A DNA stretch of 64,000 nt, taken from NCBI GenBank assembly GCA_050260055.1, contig JBLNBO010000005.1, positions 62,001 through 126,000 on the forward strand, in the 5' to 3' direction. The translations under genes and the position numbers were made by a program. The notes beneath the pieces were generated by a model. That model was not told the origin of the DNA. It ran no database searches and worked only from the letters and a program-made list of their open reading frames with translations. Numbering within the stretch: position 1 is the stretch's first letter; every line of letters begins with the position of its first letter. Of this stretch, positions 41,491 to 50,177 are shown one piece after another. The DNA is from JBLMYQ01 sp050260055 (GTDB taxonomy: Bacteria; Bacillota; Clostridia; Acetivibrionales; UBA4821).

Positions 41491-43581
41491 ATGACACTCA
41501 AGATAAGAAAAAGAGACGGTACTATCGATGAGTTCATGCCAGATAAAATTACGAGAGCGATTTTTAAAGCGGCACGTGCGTGTGGTGGAGAAGATTACTC
41601 CAAGGCAGAGCATCTTTGTGAACAAGTTGTTGACATTTTAAAAAAGGATTTCCAGGGAAAAGTTCCTCACGTTGAAGAAATTCAGGACTTAGTTGAGAAG
41701 GTCTTAATTGAAAACGGTCATGCAAAGACTGCAAAGGCTTATATCCTTTACAGGGAAAAAAGAACAGCTTCTAGAGAATCAAATGCTCTAATTGGTGCTA
41801 CAATAAAGATGTTTTCAGATTATCTTGGTGATATGGATTGGCTTATAAAAGAGAATGCAAATACCCAGAAAAGCATAAACGGTTTGAATAATTATGTTAG
41901 AGAGATATTTACAAAAAATTACTGGCTTCACGAAGTTTATCCGGAAAATGTACGTAAAGTTCATGAAAGCGGGGATGCGCATATACATGATCTCGGTTTC
42001 TTTGGACCATATTGTGCAGGTTGGGATTTAAGACAGTTGCTAATGGAAGGATTTGGCGGAGTACAAGGAAAGGTTGAGAGTAAAGCTGCAAAACATCTTA
42101 GAGCATTCTGGGGGCAGGTTGTAAACTCTACATTTACTACACAGGGAGAAACAGCTGGAGCACAGGCTTGGTCAGGATTTGATACATTTTCTGCACCATT
42201 TATTTATTATGATAATCTTACTTTTGCTCAGGTTAAACAGGCTATGCAGGAATTTGTATTCAATATTAATGTTCCAACAAGAGTAGGATTCCAATGCCCA
42301 TTCTCAAATCTTACATTTGATATTACATGTCCTAAAAATGTTGAAAACGAACCGGTAATAATCGGTGGCAAATATATGGATAAAACTTACGGCGAGTTTC
42401 AGAAGGAAATGGATATGATAAACATGGCCTTTTGCGAGGTAATGTTAGAGGGAGATGCAAAGGGAAGAGTATTTACATTCCCGATACCTACTATAAATGT
42501 AACAAATGATCTTGAATGGAATTCACCAGTTGTAGAAGCATACATGAAAATTACTGCAAAATATGGAATTCCGTATTTTGCGAATTATATAAATTCTACT
42601 CTTTCTCCAGAGGATGCTCTTTCAATGTGCTGTAGATTGAGAATCGATACCTCGGAGCTCAGAAAAAGAGGAGGAGGCTTATTTGGAAGCAATCCACTTA
42701 CTGGCTCAATAGGCGTATACACAATAAACCTTCCAAGAATAGGCTATCTTTCTAGTTCAATAGATGAGTTCAAAAATAGGCTTAAAGAGCTGGCTGATGT
42801 TGGCAAGATATCACTTGAGATTAAGAGAAAAATAATCGAAAAAGAGACAGAAAACGGATTGTATCCATATTCAGCAAGATATCTAAAGTCAATAAAGCAG
42901 CGTTTTGGTGAATATTGGTACAACCATTTTAATACAATAGGAATAATTGGAATGAATGAAGCCCTTTTGAATCTTATAGGCAAAGATTTAACAACAAAGG
43001 AAGGCCAGGAAGCTGCAATAGATATAATGAATTTCTTGAGGGATTTATTAACCGAATATCAAAAGGAAACAGGTCATTTCTACAACTTAGAAGCGACACC
43101 AGCAGAGGGAACATCTTATAGGCTCGCAAAGATAGACAAACAGAAATATCCTGATATTATAACAGCTGGTCAGGAAGTAGCATACTATACAAATTCTACA
43201 CAACTTCCTGTTGAGTATACGGATGATATTTTTGAAACAATAGATTTGCAAGACGAATTACAATCAATGTATACTGGTGGAACAGTACTTCACTTGTATC
43301 TTGGCGAAAATGTACCTGAACCTAAAATAGCAGCAAATCTTATTAAGAAAGTATTTGAAACATATAAGCTCCCTTATATATCAATTACTCCAACGTTTAG
43401 TATTTGCAAAAATCATGGTTATCTTAAAGGAGAACAGGAGCTTTGCAGTGAATGTGGCGAAGAAACAGAAATATGGTCAAGGGTTACAGGTTATCTAAGA
43501 CCTATAAATAACTATAATGAGGGAAAAAGAGAAGAATACGCAAACAGGAAAAAATATGTCCTCAAGGAGGAGGCCATATGA
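41491..43581 (+). CDS. nrdD: Anaerobic ribonucleoside-triphosphate reductase
   Basis: A 696-residue class III reductase that makes dNTPs from NTPs by a glycyl radical under anoxia. N-terminal ATP-cone (residues 1-92; KIRKRDGTIDEFMPDKITRAI) for allosteric control; a 10-stranded barrel core with NSTFTTQGETAG and QCPFSNLTFDITCP; a C-terminal zinc site (CKNHGYLKGEQELCSECGEE) and the glycyl-radical loop RVTGYLRPINNY near residue 665. A GGGG-type Shine-Dalgarno precedes the ATG. It overlaps nrdG by 4 bp. The paired NrdR boxes indicate repression by NrdR. Confidence 0.97.
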   Translation: MTLKIRKRDGTIDEFMPDKITRAIFKAARACGGEDYSKAEHLCEQVVDILKKDFQGKVPHVEEIQDLVEKVLIENGHAKTAKAYILYREKRTASRESNALIGATIKMFSDYLGDMDWLIKENANTQKSINGLNNYVREIFTKNYWLHEVYPENVRKVHESGDAHIHDLGFFGPYCAGWDLRQLLMEGFGGVQGKVESKAAKHLRAFWGQVVNSTFTTQGETAGAQAWSGFDTFSAPFIYYDNLTFAQVKQAMQEFVFNINVPTRVGFQCPFSNLTFDITCPKNVENEPVIIGGKYMDKTYGEFQKEMDMINMAFCEVMLEGDAKGRVFTFPIPTINVTNDLEWNSPVVEAYMKITAKYGIPYFANYINSTLSPEDALSMCCRLRIDTSELRKRGGGLFGSNPLTGSIGVYTINLPRIGYLSSSIDEFKNRLKELADVGKISLEIKRKIIEKETENGLYPYSARYLKSIKQRFGEYWYNHFNTIGIIGMNEALLNLIGKDLTTKEGQEAAIDIMNFLRDLLTEYQKETGHFYNLEATPAEGTSYRLAKIDKQKYPDIITAGQEVAYYTNSTQLPVEYTDDIFETIDLQDELQSMYTGGTVLHLYLGENVPEPKIAANLIKKVFETYKLPYISITPTFSICKNHGYLKGEQELCSECGEETEIWSRVTGYLRPINNYNEGKREEYANRKKYVLKEEAI

Positions 43582-44270
43582 AAGTCGGAGGCTTTCAGAA
43601 GATATCAACCGTTGATTATCCGGGGTATCTAGCAAGTACAATATTTTTATCAGGTTGTAATCTTAAGTGCAAATATTGTCACAATCCATCATTAGCTAAT
43701 GGGGAGATAGTAGATGAACAAACAGGCACTGAAGAGATACTCTCCTTTCTTAAAAAGAGGAAGGGCCTTATAGATGCTGTCTGTATTAGTGGTGGAGAGC
43801 CTACAATTCATGAAGACTTAGAAGAACTTATATGCTCAATTAAAGAAATGGGATTCAAGGTTAAGCTGGATACTAATGGAACTAATCCATATGTAGTAAA
43901 AAATCTTATTGATAAGAGACTAATAGATTATGTAGCAGTAGATATCAAAGCCACTATTGATAAATACCATGAAGTAGCAGGATGCTTTGTTAATACTGAT
44001 AAAATTAAAGAAACCATAAAGCTTCTTATAAACAGTAATATAGATTATGAATTCAGAACTACACTTCTCCCTGACCTTAACCAAAGAGATATCAAAGAGA
44101 TTGCAGGTTATGTGGAAGGAAGCAGTAAATATGTAATCCAGCAATTTAGAAATAAGGTAACATTAAATGAAGATTATTCAAGTAAAATGCCTTATAAATC
44201 AGAAATACTTACAGAAATGTCAAATAACATAAAACACATGTTTAAACAATGTGAAATAAGAGGAGTATAA
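43578..44270 (+). CDS. nrdG: Anaerobic ribonucleotide reductase activating protein (radical SAM)
   Basis: A 230-residue radical SAM enzyme that installs the glycyl radical on NrdD. The cluster motif is CNLKCKYCHN (CxxxCxxC) near residue 30, followed by the SAM-binding GGEPTIHEDL. It is of the longer type (about 230 rather than about 155 residues) found in Clostridia and archaea. The ATG overlaps the nrdD stop (ATGA) and a strong AAGGAGG lies within the nrdD end, so the two are translationally coupled. Confidence 0.95.
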   Translation: MKVGGFQKISTVDYPGYLASTIFLSGCNLKCKYCHNPSLANGEIVDEQTGTEEILSFLKKRKGLIDAVCISGGEPTIHEDLEELICSIKEMGFKVKLDTNGTNPYVVKNLIDKRLIDYVAVDIKATIDKYHEVAGCFVNTDKIKETIKLLINSNIDYEFRTTLLPDLNQRDIKEIAGYVEGSSKYVIQQFRNKVTLNEDYSSKMPYKSEILTEMSNNIKHMFKQCEIRGV

Positions 44271-44288
44271 TAAAATACTAAAAATACT

Positions 44289-44316
44289 AAAAAGCATCCA
44301 TTACGGGTGCTTTTTC
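44289..44316 (+). terminator. nrdDG terminator
   Basis: AAAAAGCATCC / GGGTGCTTTTT forms an 11-bp stem with one G-T pair and a 5-base loop, followed by CTATT. Confidence 0.8.
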
Positions 44317-44480
44317 TATTACAGATAATTGACAATACATGGTAAAGATAGTAAAATAAAATTTGATATTTAATTTCGAAATACACATTCATATCTTTCT
44401 ATAATTTTACTGGAAAGGAGAGAAATCCTAAACAAATAGTTACAGGATGGTCGTTTTACAAAAAGGAAAGGAATGATAGC

Positions 44481-45023
44481 ATGGCCAAGAAAAATATGGA
44501 AGTAGAGCTGATCGGAAGTCAAATGCTCGTAGTAGAGGGTAAATCCTATATAGCCCTTGATACTATTGCAAAGAACCTGCAGATAGCCAATGATTTCATC
44601 GGGAAGATGTATTTTGCTATTTCAGGACTCGGTTCTGTATTGGATAAGTTTCAGATTTTCCAGGTGTCGGGAGAAATGATAAGGACAGCGGAATATATGC
44701 TTCCTAAACCTACGTTTAACCTGGGAATCGGGGTATGCTTTGATTTAGGGGATGGTATGGGGGGAGTTACCCTTACCGAGATTCCTATTTCAGACCAGGA
44801 CAAATCCATTTTCAATGGAACCCTTGACCAGATTATTGCAAGATTCAAAGCTAATGAAGAATACCAAGGTGAAATATACTTTGTAATTTCTAGGAAGAAG
44901 GACGTTAAGTTGGATAAGTTTCAACTGTTTCAGCTTCAAGATTCAATGGCAAAATCAGTAAGGGATATGATTCCTAGCCCTGGTTTTCAGTGGAAAGTAG
45001 GCGCATGTTTCGATGTGCAATAA
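44481..45023 (+). CDS. Hypothetical protein with an internal duplication
   Basis: A 180-residue soluble protein with no recognised family. The two halves are homologous: residues 41-90 (KMYFAISGLGSVLDKFQIF ... MLPKPTFNLGIGVCFDL) align with residues 130-179 (EIYFVISRKKDVKLDKFQLF ... MIPSPGFQWKVGACFDV). Each half ends in a G-(V/A)-C-F-D strand and contains LDKFQ(I/L)FQ; the cysteine and the DKFQ motif are conserved between halves. No signal peptide or membrane segment. AAAGGAA lies upstream of the ATG. It is a single-gene unit with its own terminator. Function unknown. Confidence 0.65.
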   Translation: MAKKNMEVELIGSQMLVVEGKSYIALDTIAKNLQIANDFIGKMYFAISGLGSVLDKFQIFQVSGEMIRTAEYMLPKPTFNLGIGVCFDLGDGMGGVTLTEIPISDQDKSIFNGTLDQIIARFKANEEYQGEIYFVISRKKDVKLDKFQLFQLQDSMAKSVRDMIPSPGFQWKVGACFDVQ

Positions 45024-45042
45024 CATGAACAAAAAAAATCAG

Positions 45043-45072
45043 AAAAGCCGAGGTAAAATTACCTCGGCTTTT
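45043..45072. terminator. Bidirectional terminator
   Basis: AAAAGCCGAGGTAA and TTACCTCGGCTTTT form a perfect 14-bp stem around two bases. The convergent radical SAM gene ends inside the right arm. Confidence 0.85.
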
Positions 45073-45970
45073 GTTTTCCTTGAAAAGTATTACGTTTCAT
45101 CATTTCTGCCTCAATCATATCTCTAATTTTCCACCAGCTCATTCCCCAATTGCAAAATAAAGTTCTTTCTTTAGGAGATCTCCCAATAAGGCGCTGTATT
45201 ACAATCTCAGGAGATAGATATTCGAGGAAAACAATTACCCTTTTTATATAATCATTAAGTGTTAATGGTTCAAATTGATTGTTTTTATACATATCTCCTA
45301 GCACGGTATTGTCAAGAACGTAAAGAGAATGTATCTTTACCTGATTAACTCCCAATTCAGAAAGGAATTCAGCACCTTTTATTACATCTTCAAAGCTGTC
45401 CCAAGGAAGATCCACTATATAATGAGCGCAAACGCCAAGATTTGCTGACTCAATTCTTTTTATTGTTTGTTTGAAATCATCCACTGTATGCCCACGGTTC
45501 AGAATTTTCAGGGTTGCGTCATTAACAGACTGAAGTCCGATTTCAAGTATAATATCAATATTCTTTGACTCTTGTATTTCTTTTAAAAAGTCCAACTGCC
45601 CATCTGATATGCAGTCTGGGCGGGTGGAGATGTATATTGCTGAAATCCTATCGTTTATTGATTGAGTTATATAGCTTGAAAACTGTTCAAAAGGCATATA
45701 CGTATTTGAGTAATTTTGAAAATATGCGATAAATTTTTTAGCTTTATATTTGTTTTCAATATAATCCATGTTTGTTTTTAATTGGTATTGAACACTTAAA
45801 GTATTTGAAAGTGTTTCAAAGCCGGCCCCTTCTTCCCCACAGTAAATACATCCTTTTGAGCTGATGGTGCCATCACGGTTCGGACAGGTTGAGGGAATAT
45901 TTACTGGAAGTTTATATACTTTCTCTCCATATTTAGTTTCCAGGTAGTTAGAAAACTTATTGTATAATAT
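45059..45970 (-). CDS. Radical SAM protein of the TIGR01212/YtqA (YhcC) family, apparently with an ATA start codon
   Basis: The protein is about 303 residues if it starts at 45970. The first in-frame ATG (45769) would give only 236 residues and lose the iron-sulfur motif, CPNRDGTISSKGCIYCGEEG, cysteines at residues 29, 41 and 44. The frame stays open to a stop at 46010-46012 with no ATG, GTG or TTG. At 45968-45970 there is ATA, eight bases after AGAGAGAAGG, followed by LYNKFSNYLETKYGEKVYKL, the expected family N-terminus; an extended -10 (TGA TATAAT) is at 46004-46012. So initiation is probably at ATA or at an ATG mutated to ATA. Homologues are implicated in tRNA uridine modification (YtqA/TmcD-like context in Bacillus); function here is inferred. 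Confidence 0.8.
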   Translation of the reverse strand: MLYNKFSNYLETKYGEKVYKLPVNIPSTCPNRDGTISSKGCIYCGEEGAGFETLSNTLSVQYQLKTNMDYIENKYKAKKFIAYFQNYSNTYMPFEQFSSYITQSINDRISAIYISTRPDCISDGQLDFLKEIQESKNIDIILEIGLQSVNDATLKILNRGHTVDDFKQTIKRIESANLGVCAHYIVDLPWDSFEDVIKGAEFLSELGVNQVKIHSLYVLDNTVLGDMYKNNQFEPLTLNDYIKRVIVFLEYLSPEIVIQRLIGRSPKERTLFCNWGMSWWKIRDMIEAEMMKRNTFQGKQKPR

Positions 45971-46049
45971 TGAGGATGCCTTCTCTCTGTTTAAGATATA
46001 GTTATTATATCATATTTTATAACCAGATTAATCAAATAAGAGCAGAAAG

Positions 46050-46070
46050 ACCGCTAATTAAGCGGTTTTT
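46050..46070. terminator. Short hairpin terminator
   Basis: ACCGCT-aatta-AGCGGT followed by TTTT on the plus strand. On the minus strand it lies about 150 bp after the DUF1540 gene, and CTTTC follows. It may end either that transcript or an unseen plus-strand RNA. Confidence 0.5.
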
Positions 46071-46215
46071 ATGCTCCTGCAATTCGTATATTATTTCATT
46101 AAAGTAGTCTCTTATTCAAAATACAAAGAAATACAAAAAATCACAAAAAGTTTCATTGAAATATTATTGTGAAACTTAATATAAATCAATATATAAATCG
46201 ATTTTTAAACAGTGT

Positions 46216-46386
46216 TTAGTCTTTTGCAGTAAATGTTGCGCAGTCGGTTTCTTTATTAGATTTTGCATCTTTTGGGCGAACTTCAATATTTTCTGCCAAA
46301 CAATTGTCACCTGGTTGATGATATTCGCATGTGTTTACTACACATTTAACCCGATTTATGGGATGATTGGTTCTTGCAACTTTCAT
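46216..46386 (-). CDS. DUF1540 cysteine motif protein
   Basis: A 56-residue protein that I read directly from the minus strand. It contains one DUF1540 core: VKCVVNTCEYHQPGDNCLAE followed by NIEVRPKDAKSNKETDCATF. Four cysteines (15, 20, 29 and 49) suggest a metal-binding or disulphide knuckle. AAAGGAG precedes the ATG by about eight bases. DUF1540 proteins are common in spore-forming Clostridia and their function is not known; it lies between a radical SAM gene and the sporulation protease yabG. I considered a SCIFF-type precursor peptide and rejected it because the cysteine spacing is wrong. Its leader begins at the end of an intergenic repeat. Confidence 0.85.
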   Translation of the reverse strand: MKVARTNHPINRVKCVVNTCEYHQPGDNCLAENIEVRPKDAKSNKETDCATFTAKD

Positions 46387-46400
46387 TTTTATCTCCTTTC

Positions 46401-46510
46401 AACCCTCATCCCCTGCCCCTTCCCCCATTAGCATTGGGGGAAGGGGCTGAAACTATAAGAAATCAAGTTTTCCCTCTCTCAAGACTTTGGAGGAGAGAAG
46501 ATTAAGGGTT
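46401..46510. repeat. Hairpin-forming intergenic repeat before yabG
   Basis: Ends AACCCTCATC and GATTAAGGGTT are inverted. Inside is a GC-rich 13-bp stem, GCCCCTTCCCCCA / TGGGGGAAGGGGC (46415-46447), in otherwise A+T-rich DNA, then CTCTCAAGACTTTGGAGGAG, whose AAGACTTTG-AG-AGAAGA core recurs at 59096. The remaining 125 bp to yabG contain no further feature I can support. Confidence 0.5.
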
Positions 46511-46634
46511 ACGTGTTATAAAAAAATTTTATAATAACTATTATGTACAAAAAAATAGCTTTAATTCAAATTCTGTATTCACAATCCAAATATAAATTGA
46601 CATAAGATAAAGAAAAAGATTTTGGAGAGATAAA

Positions 46635-47489
46635 ATGCCGGAGATAAAAGTTGGAAACATAGTTGCAAGGAAATCATATGGATTTGATACGATTTTTAAA
46701 GTTGAAAACATAAAAGAAGGACAAAAGGGAGAAAGAATTATTACATTGAAAGGGGTAGATTTTAGAATAGAAGCAGATTCGCTGGAGTCTGACTTGAAGA
46801 TTATGACAGATCAGGAATTAGAAAAAACAGAATTAAAAGGGAAAAATAGAAATAAGAACTTTACAAGAAATGTGTCAAAAAAGGATTCGGCTTTTTTTCT
46901 AAAAGGGAAACAAAGGGGAGTTGACCCTTTCACTATGACAGGCAAAATCCTTCATATTGATGGAGCAAAAGATTATTTGGATAAATGCAAGAAATACTAT
47001 GCTGAAATTGGTGCTGAGGTAGTAGTTATTGATGTTCCGGAGAAGGATCAACCGCTTAAGGTGCAGACTCTTTTACAGCAGTACAAACCGGATATTCTGG
47101 TTTTAACAGGGCATGATGGTATGACTAAGGAGAATGCGGAATTAAATAATATACAAAACTATAGAAATTCATTGTATTTTGTAAATGCCGTAAAGGAAGC
47201 AAGAAAATATAATAACTCTCTTGACGATCTTGTAATCTTTGCCGGTGCCTGCCAGTCAAATTATGAAGCGATTCTTGAAGCGGGCGCGAATTATGCGAGC
47301 TCGCCAAAGAGGGTCTTTATTCATATGTTTGACCCTGCGGCTGTAGCTTGTAAAATTTCGCTTACAGGAATAAGCCGTGTTCTGCCGGTTAGTGAAGTTA
47401 TTGCCGATACCAATAGCGGGCTTGAAGGAGTAGGAGGAGTTGAAACTTGGGGTAAGGCGAGGACCGGTGCACCGAAAGGAAGTTATTAG
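46635..47489 (+). CDS. yabG: Sporulation-specific protease YabG
   Basis: A 284-residue peptidase U57 family protein that processes spore coat proteins in the mother cell. The N-terminus (VGNIVARKSYGFDTIFKV) is an SH3-like segment; the catalytic part has GKILHIDGAKDYLDKCKKYY, PDILVLTGHDGMTKEN near residue 160 and CQSNYEAILEAGANYASSPKRVFIH near 212, which holds the family's conserved histidine and cysteine. Presence of this gene marks the organism as an endospore former. TGGAGAG precedes the ATG. Expected to be controlled by a late mother-cell sigma factor; I did not identify the promoter. Confidence 0.95.
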   Translation: MPEIKVGNIVARKSYGFDTIFKVENIKEGQKGERIITLKGVDFRIEADSLESDLKIMTDQELEKTELKGKNRNKNFTRNVSKKDSAFFLKGKQRGVDPFTMTGKILHIDGAKDYLDKCKKYYAEIGAEVVVIDVPEKDQPLKVQTLLQQYKPDILVLTGHDGMTKENAELNNIQNYRNSLYFVNAVKEARKYNNSLDDLVIFAGACQSNYEAILEAGANYASSPKRVFIHMFDPAAVACKISLTGISRVLPVSEVIADTNSGLEGVGGVETWGKARTGAPKGSY

Positions 47490-47492
47490 GGA

Positions 47493-47531
47493 AAGAGGCA
47501 AGAAAAGTTAAAATGTTTTCTTGCCTCTTTG
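47493..47531 (+). terminator. yabG terminator
   Basis: AAAGAGGCAAGAAAA / TTTTCTTGCCTCTTT forms a perfect 15-bp stem with a 9-base loop. Confidence 0.75.
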
Positions 47532-47651
47532 GTTTAACGTGCTTTCCATCTGAATCTATAATTATTGATGTCTTAATGCATTTCATATATAATAGAGAAA
47601 ACTTACCACTATTTCAGCATTAAAAATCAAGAATTAAATAAATTACAGGTT

Positions 47652-47671
47652 TTAACTGTCAACTTTACACT
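47652..47671 (-). repeat. Dispersed 20-bp repeat copy, inverted, before glgP
   Basis: The complement reads AGTGTAAAGTTGACAGTTAA, identical to the copy at 9765-9784. It ends 25 bp upstream of the glgP start. Confidence 0.6.
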
Positions 47672-47695
47672 GTAAACTATTACTGGAGGCTTTTT

Positions 47696-50128
47696 ATGTT
47701 CAAGAATAAAACTACCTTCGCAAATGCATTTAAAGAGAAAATGAATACTATGCTCGGCAAATCTATTGAAGACGCTTCAACATTCGATAAATACGATATA
47801 CTAGCATCTATAATAAAAGAATCAATCAATAAAAAACTGGCACAGACAAATAGCCGATATCTTCAAAAAGGAGACAAACAGGTCTATTACTTTTCAATGG
47901 AATTCTTATTGGGGAAATTGCTTGGAGATTATCTATTATATCTAAATGCAAGGGATATTTGCCAAGAGGGATTAAAAGATTTGGGAATCAGCTTAGAAGA
48001 ACTTGAAAATGTTGAGCCAGATGCTGGTCTCGGAAATGGTGGACTTGGTAGGCTTGCTGCTTGCTTTCTGGATTCAATGGCAAGCTTGGGGATTCCCGGG
48101 CATGGCTGCGGAATCAGGTATAAATATGGCCTTTTTACACAGAAAATTGTAGAAGGGTATCAGGTGGAGCTTCCGGACACATGGCTTAGAGAGCACAATG
48201 TATGGGAAATCAGAAAAAGTGATAAAGCAGTAGAGGTAAAGTTTGGAGGAAATATCCGGGCCGAAACTCAGGATAGCAAAATGGCTTTCATACATGAGAA
48301 TTATGATTCAATACTTGCTGTTCCATACGATATTCCAATACTGGGCTATGATGGGGATTGCGTAAATACGCTCCGCTTATGGAGTGCAGAATCTGCCAGG
48401 TCTGAGTTCGATTTTGCTTCTTTCAATAAGGGAGATTATTTAAAGGCAGCTGAATATAAAACACAGGTAGAGGCAATTTCAGAAGTATTGTATCCTGACG
48501 ATTCTAATTTTGAGAATAGATTATTAAGGCTTAAACAAGAATACTTCATGGTATCTGCAGGACTGCAGAGCATAATTAGAAGATTTAAAAAGACTAATGT
48601 CACTGTGACAAATCTGCCAGAAAAAGTTGCTATACATATAAATGATACGCATCCGGCAATGGCAGTTCCTGAACTAATGAGGATTTTATTGGATGACGAA
48701 GGATTGGGATGGGACCAAGCATGGGATATTACTACACGGACCATTTCATATACAAACCATACTATAATGCCCGAGGCTCTGGAAAAATGGCCCGAAGAAA
48801 CAGTAAAACACCTTTTGCCTAGAATATATATGATAATCAACGAAATTAACGAGAGATTCTGTAAAGAGTTGTGGGACAAAAGACCCGGAGATTGGGACGG
48901 AATCAGGGACATGGCTATAATCGCTGATGGATATGTAAAAATGGCACACTTAGCGGTTATAGGAAGCTACAGCGTAAACGGTGTTGCTGAAGTACATACG
49001 GAAATATTGAAAAAAGATGTATTAAAAAACTTTTATAATTATATGCCCGAAAAATTTAATAATAAAACAAATGGTATTACACACCGCAGGTGGCTTTTAA
49101 AAGCTAATCCAATGCTTTCCGAGGCTATAACTGATGCAATAGGAAACAGTTGGATTTATCACCCCTCAAATCTTACTGATTTAGTCAGGTTCTCACATGA
49201 TACAAACCCATCTTTCCAAGAGCAGGTTATTACTGCAAAGAAGGCTGGTAAAGAAAAACTGGCAAAATACATAAAGGAGAAATATTCAGTAAATATTGAC
49301 ACGGAATCTATCTTTGACGTACAGGTAAAAAGGATACATGCCTATAAGAGACAGCTTTTAAATGCCTTCAGAATAATGGAACTTTATAATAGGTTAAAAG
49401 AAAATCCTTCGCTTGATGTTGTGCCAAGAACATTTATTTTTGCAGGGAAAGCAGCTCCAAGCTATTACTTTGCAAAGAAAATCATCAAACTTATAAATTC
49501 TCTTGCAAATATGATAAATAACGATTCATCTATAAATGATAAAATCAAAATAGTGTTTCTTGAAAACTACAATGTGTCGCTTGCAGAAATTATTTTTCCT
49601 GCTGCAGATATAAGCGAGCAGATATCTACGGCAAGTAAAGAAGCATCAGGGACAAGCAATATGAAGTTTATGATGAATGGTGCAATTACTGTTGGAACTA
49701 TGGATGGGGCAAATATTGAAATCTTCAATGAGGTTGGCAAAGACAATATTATCACCTTTGGGTTAAGCGTTGATGAAGTGCTGAATTATTATAGATATGG
49801 CGGATATTGTTCATGGGATTACTTTAACAACGATTCCAGAATTAGAACAATATTAGAGCAGCTGAAAAACAACTATTTGCAATCAAGCACAAGAGATGAA
49901 TTTATGGATATATATTGGCATCTTCTTGACCACAACGATGAATTTTTCATTTTAAGAGACTTCGATTCATATTTACAGGCACAGCAGCAAGCTGATTTGC
50001 TTTACAGGAATAAAGAGCAGTGGACAAAAATGGCAATCAATAATATTGCGCATTCCGGCAGATTTGGCAGTGATGAAACAATATTAAAATATGCTAAGAA
50101 CATTTGGAAAGTAAAACAGGTATTTTGA
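47696..50128 (+). CDS. glgP: Glycogen/maltodextrin phosphorylase
   Basis: An 810-residue GT35 phosphorylase that releases glucose 1-phosphate from alpha-1,4-glucans. The N-terminal domain includes YFSMEFLLGKLLGDYL and DAGLGNGGLGRLAACFLDS; the C-terminal domain contains the pyridoxal-phosphate site EASGTSNMKFMMNGA (lysine about residue 655) and GTMDGANIEI. HINDTHPAMAVPELMR and NGITHRRWL are also present. Full length with no sign of a bacterial-specific truncation. ACTGGAGG precedes the ATG. It is monocistronic; glycogen synthesis genes are not in the window. Confidence 0.96.
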   Translation: MFKNKTTFANAFKEKMNTMLGKSIEDASTFDKYDILASIIKESINKKLAQTNSRYLQKGDKQVYYFSMEFLLGKLLGDYLLYLNARDICQEGLKDLGISLEELENVEPDAGLGNGGLGRLAACFLDSMASLGIPGHGCGIRYKYGLFTQKIVEGYQVELPDTWLREHNVWEIRKSDKAVEVKFGGNIRAETQDSKMAFIHENYDSILAVPYDIPILGYDGDCVNTLRLWSAESARSEFDFASFNKGDYLKAAEYKTQVEAISEVLYPDDSNFENRLLRLKQEYFMVSAGLQSIIRRFKKTNVTVTNLPEKVAIHINDTHPAMAVPELMRILLDDEGLGWDQAWDITTRTISYTNHTIMPEALEKWPEETVKHLLPRIYMIINEINERFCKELWDKRPGDWDGIRDMAIIADGYVKMAHLAVIGSYSVNGVAEVHTEILKKDVLKNFYNYMPEKFNNKTNGITHRRWLLKANPMLSEAITDAIGNSWIYHPSNLTDLVRFSHDTNPSFQEQVITAKKAGKEKLAKYIKEKYSVNIDTESIFDVQVKRIHAYKRQLLNAFRIMELYNRLKENPSLDVVPRTFIFAGKAAPSYYFAKKIIKLINSLANMINNDSSINDKIKIVFLENYNVSLAEIIFPAADISEQISTASKEASGTSNMKFMMNGAITVGTMDGANIEIFNEVGKDNIITFGLSVDEVLNYYRYGGYCSWDYFNNDSRIRTILEQLKNNYLQSSTRDEFMDIYWHLLDHNDEFFILRDFDSYLQAQQQADLLYRNKEQWTKMAINNIAHSGRFGSDETILKYAKNIWKVKQVF

Positions 50129-50141
50129 TAGATATTTTCTC

Positions 50142-50173
50142 AAAGAAGGACACCTATGGAGGTGCCCTTCTTT
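50142..50173. terminator. Terminator shared by glgP and the EamA transporter gene
   Basis: AAAGAAGGaCACCT / AGGTGcCCTTCTTT stem with a 4-base loop, followed by GCTTTT. Convergent stops flank it. Confidence 0.75.
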
Positions 50174-50177
50174 GCTT

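Noticed and set aside
45770..46010. Frameshift or truncation of the radical SAM gene
   Set aside because: The N-terminal third is present in the same frame without stops; only a standard start codon is missing.
46216..46386. SCIFF (six cysteines in forty-five residues) precursor peptide next to a radical SAM gene
   Set aside because: The peptide has only four cysteines, in DUF1540 spacing, and the adjacent radical SAM protein belongs to the YtqA/TIGR01212 family, not a SPASM maturase.
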